DNA from: Rarobacter incanus
GTDB taxonomy: Bacteria; Actinomycetota; Actinomycetes; Actinomycetales; Cellulomonadaceae
Assembly (NCBI RefSeq): GCF_006715765.1
Contig: NZ_VFNV01000001.1
Location: forward strand, 2,046,001-2,110,000
Direction of reading: 5' to 3'
DNA: 64,000 nt
Part shown: positions 58,257-64,000 of the stretch, piece after piece
How positions within the stretch are numbered: position 1 is the first letter of the stretch
How the letters are laid out: every line of letters starts with the position of its first letter
Made by a program: the position numbers and the translations under genes
Notes under the pieces: generated by a model
What the model saw: only the letters and a program-made list of their open reading frames with translations
What the model was told of the DNA's origin: nothing
Database searches by the model: none

Positions 58257-58334
58257 GCTACGTCGGGTGTGTGTTGTGTGCATGCACCCCGTCAGGCGTC
58301 GAATGGCGCGTAGATCAAACAGTTAGCGGAGGAT

Positions 58335-58556
58335 ATGGCGAAAAAGGACGGTGCGATCGAGGTTGAGGGATCGGTAGTTGAGGCGTTGCCAAACGCAATG
58401 TTTCGGGTCGAACTCGCCAACGGGCACAAAGTTCTCGCTCACATTTCCGGCAAGATGCGGCAGCACTACATCCGTATCCTTCCGGAAGACCGTGTCGTTG
58501 TGGAGCTCAGCCCCTACGACCTCACGCGTGGACGTATTGTCTACCGCTACAAGTAG
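58335..58556 (+). CDS. infA: Translation initiation factor IF-1
   Basis: A 73-aa OB-fold protein that occupies the A site during initiation. [20 protein letters not shown] and [20 protein letters not shown] are hallmarks. GCGGAGG lies before the ATG. Confidence 0.98.
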   Translation: MAKKDGAIEVEGSVVEALPNAMFRVELANGHKVLAHISGKMRQHYIRILPEDRVVVELSPYDLTRGRIVYRYK

Positions 58557-58641
58557 ATCAACTGGCCGAGCGCCAGTTCAATTCACATCAACAACACCGC
58601 TGATGCGCGTGGTTTCGCGCGCATTTGGCTAAGGAACCACG

Positions 58642-58755
58642 ATGAAGGTCAACCCGAGCGTCAAGAAGATCTGTGACAAGTGCAAGGTGATTCGCCGGCA
58701 CGGAAACGTCATGGTCATCTGCGAGAACCCTCGTCACAAGCAGCGCCAGGGCTAG
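58642..58755 (+). CDS. rpmJ: 50S ribosomal protein L36, zinc-binding form
   Basis: A 37-aa protein beginning [19 protein letters not shown] and ending NPRHKQRQG. The zinc ligands are Cys11, Cys14, Cys27 and His32. AAGGA precedes the ATG. This is the smallest gene in the window. Confidence 0.97.
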   Translation: MKVNPSVKKICDKCKVIRRHGNVMVICENPRHKQRQG

Positions 58756-58919
58756 AACCCTGGAGCTGCGACGAGCAGCTCACCACGTACAACGCATCAC
58801 CAGCGTGGCACTAGCAACTGTAGCTATCCCCGCAAACCCTCGGTCCGGAGGCCGCGGCTCGCACGAAGGCGAGAGGTGATGCGCCAGACCTCCGGTTGTA
58901 GTTAAGGAAGCACCTGCCC
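58756..58919 (+). other. rpmJ-rpsM intergenic leader
   Basis: 164 nt with a possible long hairpin whose base is CCGGAGG (near 58853) and CCTCCGG (near 58890). In E. coli the alpha operon is controlled in its leader by S4; here this remains a guess. Confidence 0.35.
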
Positions 58920-59294
58920 ATGGCACGTCTTATCGGAGTTGACCTGCCGCGCGACAAGCGCGTTGAGGTTGCACTCACTTACATTTTCGGTGTTGGACGC
59001 ACGCGCGCCCAGCAGACCCTGGCGGCGACGGGCATCAGCCCGGACGTGCGCGTGAAGGATCTCACCGACGCAGACCTAGTTACCTTGCGTGATTACCTTG
59101 AGGGTAATTTCAAGCTCGAGGGTGACCTTCGCCGTGAAGTTGCCGCGGACATCCGCCGCAAGGTTGAGATCGGCTGCTACGAGGGCCTGCGGCACCGCCG
59201 TGGCCTGCCGGTGCGCGGTCAGCGCACAAAGACGAACGCTCGCACCCGTAAGGGACCGAAGCGCACCGTTGCGGGCAAGAAGAAGGCCCGCTGA
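58920..59294 (+). CDS. rpsM: 30S ribosomal protein S13
   Basis: A 124-aa head protein contacting P-site tRNA and the 50S subunit. [20 protein letters not shown] and [20 protein letters not shown] are characteristic. The basic tail is intact. Confidence 0.98.
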   Translation: MARLIGVDLPRDKRVEVALTYIFGVGRTRAQQTLAATGISPDVRVKDLTDADLVTLRDYLEGNFKLEGDLRREVAADIRRKVEIGCYEGLRHRRGLPVRGQRTKTNARTRKGPKRTVAGKKKAR

Positions 59295-59371
59295 CCCCAC
59301 CAGCAATCCGGTGCCGCGCCTAGTCAGCGCCGCCGGTTCGATGATCTCAACTTTAGGAGTAGGACAAGTAC

Positions 59372-59773
59372 ATGCCTCCCAAGACTCGCGGTTCAGTCCG
59401 CAAGCCCCGCCGCAGGGACAAGAAGAACGTTCCCCTGGGCCAGGCTCACATCAAGAGCACCTTCAACAACACGATCGTCTCGATCACGGACCCCTCAGGC
59501 GCCGTCATCGCTTGGGCCTCGTCAGGTCAGGTTGGCTTCAAGGGTTCGCGCAAGTCGACCCCCTTCGCCGCGCAGCTGGCTGCTGAGGCGGCCGCCCGCC
59601 GGGCGCAGGAGCACGGCGTGAAGAAGGTCGACGTCTTCGTCAAGGGCCCGGGCTCGGGTCGCGAGACTGCGATTCGTTCGCTGACGGCCGCCGGCCTCGA
59701 GGTCGGAACCATTCAGGACGTCACCCCGCAGGCTCACAACGGTTGCCGCCCCCCCAAGCGTCGCCGCGTCTGA
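59372..59773 (+). CDS. rpsK: 30S ribosomal protein S11
   Basis: A 133-aa platform protein lining the mRNA exit. [15 protein letters not shown] and [17 protein letters not shown] are hallmarks. rpsD, which often follows in other bacteria, is absent here. Confidence 0.98.
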   Translation: MPPKTRGSVRKPRRRDKKNVPLGQAHIKSTFNNTIVSITDPSGAVIAWASSGQVGFKGSRKSTPFAAQLAAEAAARRAQEHGVKKVDVFVKGPGSGRETAIRSLTAAGLEVGTIQDVTPQAHNGCRPPKRRRV

Positions 59774-59897
59774 TTCTTAGTGGTTGGGGTTCGCGCGCAA
59801 CTGCGCGGCCCCAACCGCATCGGTTCCGGCCACCGTCGGAATCCAGCTAGCCGCGAAACGTCATATAGCGGGCGTTTCATGCGAAAGGAATAAACAA

Positions 59898-60920
59898 GTG
59901 CTCATTGCACAGCGTCCCACTCTGACCGAAGAGCAGATTTCTGCGACACGGTCACGGTTTGTCATCGAACCGTTGGAACCAGGCTTCGGCTACACCATCG
60001 GCAATTCGCTGCGTCGCACGCTGCTGTCATCGATTCCGGGTGCCGCAGTTACATCGATTCGTCTCGATGGCGTGCAGCACGAGTTCGAGACAATCCCGGG
60101 TGTCAAGGAAGACGTTACAGAACTCATCCTTAACATCAAGAAGCTCGTTGTTTCCTCGGATAACGACGAACCAGTCGTCATGTACCTGCGCAAGGCCGGT
60201 CCCGGCGTTGTCACGGCAGGCGACATCCTTCCGCCCGCTGGCGTGGAAATCCACAGCCCAGAACTGCACCTCGCTACCCTCAACGAGAAGGGCAAGATCG
60301 AGATCGAGCTCACGGTCGAACGCGGCCGCGGCTACGTGTCGGCGCAGCAAAACAAGCTGCCCGATGCGGAGATCAGCCGGATCCCCGTCGACTCGATCTA
60401 CTCGCCCGTTCTCAAGGTCAGCTACGCGGTCGAGGCCACGCGCGTTGAGCAGCGCACGGACTTTGACCGCCTCATCGTCGACGTCGAAACCAAGCCGGCG
60501 ATCTCGCCCGCGGACGCCTTGGCCTCCGCCGGAAAGACGCTCGTCGAACTGTTCGGGCTGGCCCGGGAACTCAACGTCGAAGCTGAGGGAATCGAGATCG
60601 GCCCGTCCCCGACGGACGCCGAGCTCGCGGCCGACCTGGCGCTTCCCATCGAGGAGCTCGATCTGACGATCCGTTCATACAACTGCCTCAAGCGCGAGGG
60701 TATCCACACCGTTGGGGAACTCGTCGCGCGAAGCGAAGCGGATCTTTTGGACATACGCAACTTCGGCGCCAAGTCTATCGATGAGGTGAAGAAGAAGCTT
60801 GCAGGTCTGGGCCTGGGGCTGAAGGATTCTCCGTTGGACTTCGTGCCCGTCTCTAGCGACGAGTACGACGACGACGAGGACGACGACGAGGGCGCGGAAC
60901 TGCCCGAGCAGTACAACTGA
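59898..60920 (+). CDS. rpoA: DNA-directed RNA polymerase subunit alpha
   Basis: RNA polymerase assembly subunit, 340 aa. The GTG at 59898, with AAAGGAA upstream, gives the family start MLIAQRPTL; the frame extends to 59784 without similarity. The N-terminal dimer domain contains [20 protein letters not shown]. The C-terminal DNA- and activator-binding domain contains [18 protein letters not shown] and [11 protein letters not shown]. An acidic tail follows (DDDEDDDEG). Confidence 0.98.
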   Translation: MLIAQRPTLTEEQISATRSRFVIEPLEPGFGYTIGNSLRRTLLSSIPGAAVTSIRLDGVQHEFETIPGVKEDVTELILNIKKLVVSSDNDEPVVMYLRKAGPGVVTAGDILPPAGVEIHSPELHLATLNEKGKIEIELTVERGRGYVSAQQNKLPDAEISRIPVDSIYSPVLKVSYAVEATRVEQRTDFDRLIVDVETKPAISPADALASAGKTLVELFGLARELNVEAEGIEIGPSPTDAELAADLALPIEELDLTIRSYNCLKREGIHTVGELVARSEADLLDIRNFGAKSIDEVKKKLAGLGLGLKDSPLDFVPVSSDEYDDDEDDDEGAELPEQYN

Positions 60921-60976
60921 TTTTTTTCGGTTCCGACTGCTCGCGGTCGTGACCAGCCATTCAAGGAGCAACTATC

Positions 60977-61534
60977 ATGCCTACCCCTACCAAGGGTGCC
61001 CGTCTCGGCGGCGGAAGCGCACACGAGCGTGCCATCCTCGCCAACCTCGCAACCAGCCTGTTCGAGCACGGCCGAATCACTACCACGCTGACGCGCGCCA
61101 AGCGCGTGCAGCCGCTTGCGGAGCGTTTGATCACCAAGGCGAAGCGCGGCGACCTGCACGCGCGTCGCCAGGTTTCGGCGGTCATCCGCAACAAGACCCC
61201 TCGCCGTTGGGACGGCGAGGGTGACGCCTACACGATCGTGCACCACCTTTTCACGGACCTCGCCCCGAAGTTCGCGGAGCGCAACGGTGGCTACACCCGG
61301 ATCACCAAGGTCGGCACGCGCAAGGGCGACAACGCCCAGCTGGCCGTCATCGAGCTGGTGCTGGAGCCGGTCAGCGCGAAGCAGGCCGTCGTGCGCGAGG
61401 CCGCGGGTGCGACCAAGCGCGCAGCCAAGGAGCAGGCGAGCGACGAGTCCGCCGCCATCGAGCCGACCGCGGAGGCCGCTGTGGAGGCACCGGAACCCGC
61501 AGACGCTGGCGCGGAAGACAAAGCGGCTGAGTAG
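60977..61534 (+). CDS. rplQ: 50S ribosomal protein L17
   Basis: A tunnel-exit protein. Residues 1-120 are the family core ([36 protein letters not shown]). An Ala/Glu-rich C-terminal extension of about 60 residues brings it to 185 aa, as in other actinobacteria. Last gene of the ribosomal block. Confidence 0.97.
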   Translation: MPTPTKGARLGGGSAHERAILANLATSLFEHGRITTTLTRAKRVQPLAERLITKAKRGDLHARRQVSAVIRNKTPRRWDGEGDAYTIVHHLFTDLAPKFAERNGGYTRITKVGTRKGDNAQLAVIELVLEPVSAKQAVVREAAGATKRAAKEQASDESAAIEPTAEAAVEAPEPADAGAEDKAAE

Positions 61535-61567
61535 CAATTGGGTCGCCAAGGCGACCTGGCAGTAGGG

Positions 61568-61604
61568 AAAATGGGTCAGGACTAGATTTGTCCTGGCCCA
61601 TTTT
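61568..61604 (+). terminator. Alpha operon terminator
   Basis: A 14-bp stem AAAATGGGTCAGGA/TCCTGGCCCATTTT with one G-U pair, 33 nt after rplQ. Confidence 0.85.
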
Positions 61605-61633
61605 CGACTTTCTTACAGGAACGAGGCTACCGG

Positions 61634-63715
61634 GTGACCGCTGTACTCTTTTGCCTGGCGGCGGCGCTCTTTGCCGCCGTGATGTACGGTCCGGGTCTCG
61701 CCGTGACCCGGTTGGCGCTGCGGCTTCCGTGGGCGGTGGCGGCGGCGTCGGCACCCGCGGTTTCGGCGGCGATCGTGGGGATCGCCAGCTATGCGGCCCA
61801 CGCCGCAAACGTGTGGTGGTCGTGGACCCCGTTCCTCGTGACGAGCGCGGTGGCGGTGGCGGTCGCCGCGCTCGGGCGGCAGTGGGCGCTGCGCGCCCGC
61901 GTGCCGGGATGGCATTCGCTCAGGCCCGGGGCGCGGGGACCAGCCCGAATGCGAGCGTCCCGCGGCCTCAGTGTTGCGGGAGGCCGGGAAGGCGATCCGG
62001 GGGCCAGCGGGCCGCGCACCCGGAGGCGTCAATGCGCGCTATTCGCCGGGGCCGGCGCGTGCGGCGCACTGCTGATCGCGATCCCGATGGTCGCCGGGAT
62101 GGGTTCGGTCACCGCGCCTTCCCAGCAGTGGGACGCGGTCTTTCATCTCAACGCGTTGGCGAGCATTTTCGACAGCGGCGACGCGTTCTCGCTGCGCGGC
62201 ATGTGGCCCGACGGATCGACCTCCTATTATCCCGCGGTCTGGCATGCCGCTACGGCACTCACGGCGGACACCCTATCGCCCTGGCTGTTCACGGTCGGCC
62301 GGACTGCGATCGCGTGGCCCCTGGTGGCGAACGCCGCGATCGTGGCAACCGCGACGCTGATCTGGCTGCCCGGCGTGTATGCGTTGACCCGCGTCGTCGC
62401 GAAGAGCCACCGCATCGCCGCTCTAGCCACGGTGATCGCCCCGGCCTTCGCGGTATTTCCGACCTTTCAGCTTTCTGTGCTGGCGCAGTGGCCGGCGGGT
62501 CTTTCGGTCGCCGTCGTGCCGGGGGTTTTGGCGCTTTCGGTGTTCGCGCTCGATCACGAACGAGGCCGCCCCCGCGTCGCCTCGCTGCTTGTCGCGGCGG
62601 CGGGCGCGATTGGCGCGGGGATGCTACACGGTTCGGCCCTGGTGGCGATAGCGGTGATGGTGCTGCCGCTCGCTGTCTCGCGGCTCTGGCCGGCCTTCCG
62701 CTCGGCGCTGCGCGCGCGGAGGGCGGCGACCGTTGCCGTGACCGCGGCGGCGGCGGCGGCCATCGCCGCCACCGTCTACGTGGCAGCAAGGATCCCAACG
62801 ATCGCGATGCTGTTTAGTTACCAGCGCGAGCCGATCCGGTCCTACCCGCTATCGGTCCTGCACACCGTGTTCGATGTCGAGCTACTGAAGTTTCCCGGAA
62901 ACCTGGCGATCACGGCGTTCGTGATCGTGGGCGCCGTTGCCGCCTGGCGGGCGGCGAGCCGGCGGTGGTTGGTGTGGACGACGATGCTGGTCATAGTGCT
63001 CACCGCCATTGCGGCGGGCCCCGACGGGCCCGTTCGGCAACTCACCGCGATCTGGTACCTTCAGCCCTCGCGCATCGAGGCGCTGTATCCGGCCTGCGCG
63101 GCCGTGCTCGCGGCCCTGGGCGTCGACGTTTTCGCGCGTGGAGTCGCCCGCCAGGTGGCGCTGCGCGCGAAGCCCGGCGGGCGTGCCCGCAACGGCTACC
63201 GCGTCGCGGCGGTGGGGGCGCTCGTTCTTGCCGTGGCCGTATCCGGGGGATACCAGTTCGCCGCGCGGGAGGATAGTTTTGCCCAGTCCTATGTTCCGGG
63301 CAAGATCCGGTGGGGCACGATTGCCAATCGGGACGCGTTGCAGGTCGCCAGCGGGGCGTGGCGGGTCGTTGACAAGGGCGCGCTGGTCATCGGCGATCCG
63401 TTTCAGGGCGCGGCCTACGTGTGGTCGCTCGGGGACCGCAATGTCGTGTACCCGACGCTGTCGACCGCCCGGATGGACGCCGATCAGCAATTCCTCGCCG
63501 CGAATTTCTCCCGGATAGGGAAGGACGAGCGGGTCTGCGCTGCCCTCGCGAGGGTGGGGGCTACATACCTCTTCTACACGCAGCCCTCCGCATTCGCAGG
63601 CGCGAAACCCACGCGCGGCTTCACCGGGTTTTCCGCGGTCGATCTCGCGAGCGGCTTTACCCCGGTGCTGGTCGCCGGCTCAGCTGGCCTGTACCGCATC
63701 ACCGCCTGCGACTAG
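61634..63715 (+). CDS. Polytopic membrane protein, DUF6541-like
   Basis: A 693-aa integral membrane protein with many hydrophobic segments separated by short basic loops, and an outside C-terminal domain of about 120 residues. The segment QQWDAVFHLNALASIFDSGD and the later YYPAVWHA resemble the GT-C-like DUF6541 family, suggesting lipid-linked sugar transfer or cell-wall polysaccharide work (inference). GTG start with GAGG upstream, 29 nt after the alpha terminator. No reaction can be assigned. Confidence 0.7.
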   Translation: MTAVLFCLAAALFAAVMYGPGLAVTRLALRLPWAVAAASAPAVSAAIVGIASYAAHAANVWWSWTPFLVTSAVAVAVAALGRQWALRARVPGWHSLRPGARGPARMRASRGLSVAGGREGDPGASGPRTRRRQCALFAGAGACGALLIAIPMVAGMGSVTAPSQQWDAVFHLNALASIFDSGDAFSLRGMWPDGSTSYYPAVWHAATALTADTLSPWLFTVGRTAIAWPLVANAAIVATATLIWLPGVYALTRVVAKSHRIAALATVIAPAFAVFPTFQLSVLAQWPAGLSVAVVPGVLALSVFALDHERGRPRVASLLVAAAGAIGAGMLHGSALVAIAVMVLPLAVSRLWPAFRSALRARRAATVAVTAAAAAAIAATVYVAARIPTIAMLFSYQREPIRSYPLSVLHTVFDVELLKFPGNLAITAFVIVGAVAAWRAASRRWLVWTTMLVIVLTAIAAGPDGPVRQLTAIWYLQPSRIEALYPACAAVLAALGVDVFARGVARQVALRAKPGGRARNGYRVAAVGALVLAVAVSGGYQFAAREDSFAQSYVPGKIRWGTIANRDALQVASGAWRVVDKGALVIGDPFQGAAYVWSLGDRNVVYPTLSTARMDADQQFLAANFSRIGKDERVCAALARVGATYLFYTQPSAFAGAKPTRGFTGFSAVDLASGFTPVLVAGSAGLYRITACD

Positions 63716-63766
63716 CGTTCCCGCACCCGGCCCGCCAGGTGGCGGCGGTGCGCGCGGTGGGGGGCG

Positions 63767-63816
63767 GCCCGTAGGGATATCACCGCCTGCGGCAAGCCTC
63801 CGCGCGCCCTACGGGC
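63767..63816. terminator. Convergent-gene hairpin
   Basis: GCCCGTAGGG and CCCTACGGGC form a 10-bp stem over a 30-nt loop between the two converging genes. The stop codon of the minus-strand gene lies in the right arm. Confidence 0.55.
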
Positions 63817-64000
63817 GGCGGCTGGAACTCTGATCGAACCGCGGCAGCGACCACACGCGCGCGCCGCCCACGAGCGCCGCGGAATTGGGAACGATGACGA
63901 CGTCGTCTCCGAGGCGGTCCACGACGGTCGGCGTGATGCGCCGCGAGTTACCGCCGCCCACGTAGAGACGATCCCACAAGAAGACGGGGCGCAGGCCCTC
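63809..64000 (-). CDS. ROK-family kinase, C-terminal fragment at window edge
   Basis: The last 63 residues of a minus-strand gene whose start lies beyond the window. WDRLYVGGGNSRRITP and VVIVPNSAALVGGARVW match the C-terminal part of ROK sugar kinases or polyphosphate glucokinase-like proteins. It is convergent with the membrane protein. Substrate unknown. Confidence 0.7.
   Translation of the reverse strand, partial: EGLRPVFLWDRLYVGGGNSRRITPTVVDRLGDDVVIVPNSAALVGGARVWSLPRFDQSSSRRP

Overview
The window is GC-rich DNA from an actinobacterium (class Actinomycetes, probably Micrococcales/Actinomycetales). The evidence is the 16S rRNA, the actinobacterial rpoB and rpoC starts (both TTG), the short adenylate kinase, the C-terminal extensions of S3 and L17, coenzyme F420 enzymes and an LPxTG surface protein. 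Genus cannot be settled from the sequence alone. No IS element, CRISPR array or tRNA gene was recognised.

Layout. 1-1884: 3' part of a secreted GH18 chitinase. 2205-7745: a 16S-23S-5S rRNA operon with no tRNA in the spacer, long-range processing stems and a terminator. 8363-9651: rplJ-rplL behind an L10 leader that contains an intrinsic terminator. 10123-10388: a cold-shock protein. 10686-15900: a coenzyme F420 salvage set, with an FGD-like F420 oxidoreductase, CofE, a permease-ATPase fusion and a lipoprotein that match the proposed F420-0 importer. 16078-26958: a MocR-type regulator diverging from a reductive-pyrimidine-degradation cluster (beta-ureidopropionase, dihydropyrimidinase, LLM oxidoreductase, four-gene ABC importer, omega-aminotransferase, YdfG-like dehydrogenase). 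27127-34827: rpoB-rpoC. 34916-35395: a catalytically dead resolvase-like protein. 35430-40237: rpsL-rpsG-fusA-tuf. 40766-44890: a giant LPxTG surface protein with CshA-type repeats. 45490-61534: the S10, spc and alpha ribosomal protein operons with secY, adk, map, infA, rpoA and rplQ. 61634-63715: a polytopic membrane protein. 63809-64000: the C-terminus of a ROK-family kinase on the minus strand.

How it may work together. The core genes build ribosomes and RNA polymerase. Into the usual rplL-rpoB junction about 17 kb of metabolic genes are inserted that look like one functional theme. F420-0 or a similar precursor is imported, polyglutamylated by CofE, and could be reduced by the FGD-like enzyme. 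A second LLM enzyme, placed inside the pyrimidine cluster where no PydA-type dihydropyrimidine dehydrogenase is seen, may use reduced F420 for the first step. The other genes then convert dihydrouracil to beta-alanine, malonate semialdehyde and 3-hydroxypropionate. A nearly identical motif of about 21 bases sits before the pyrimidine operon and before the F420 importer, which may tie the two units together. The pathway link is inference from gene families and context.

Other notable points are an Asn at the RpoB position equivalent to E. coli Ser531, the catalytically dead resolvase relic next to rpoC, and the alternating two-type repeat architecture of the surface protein.
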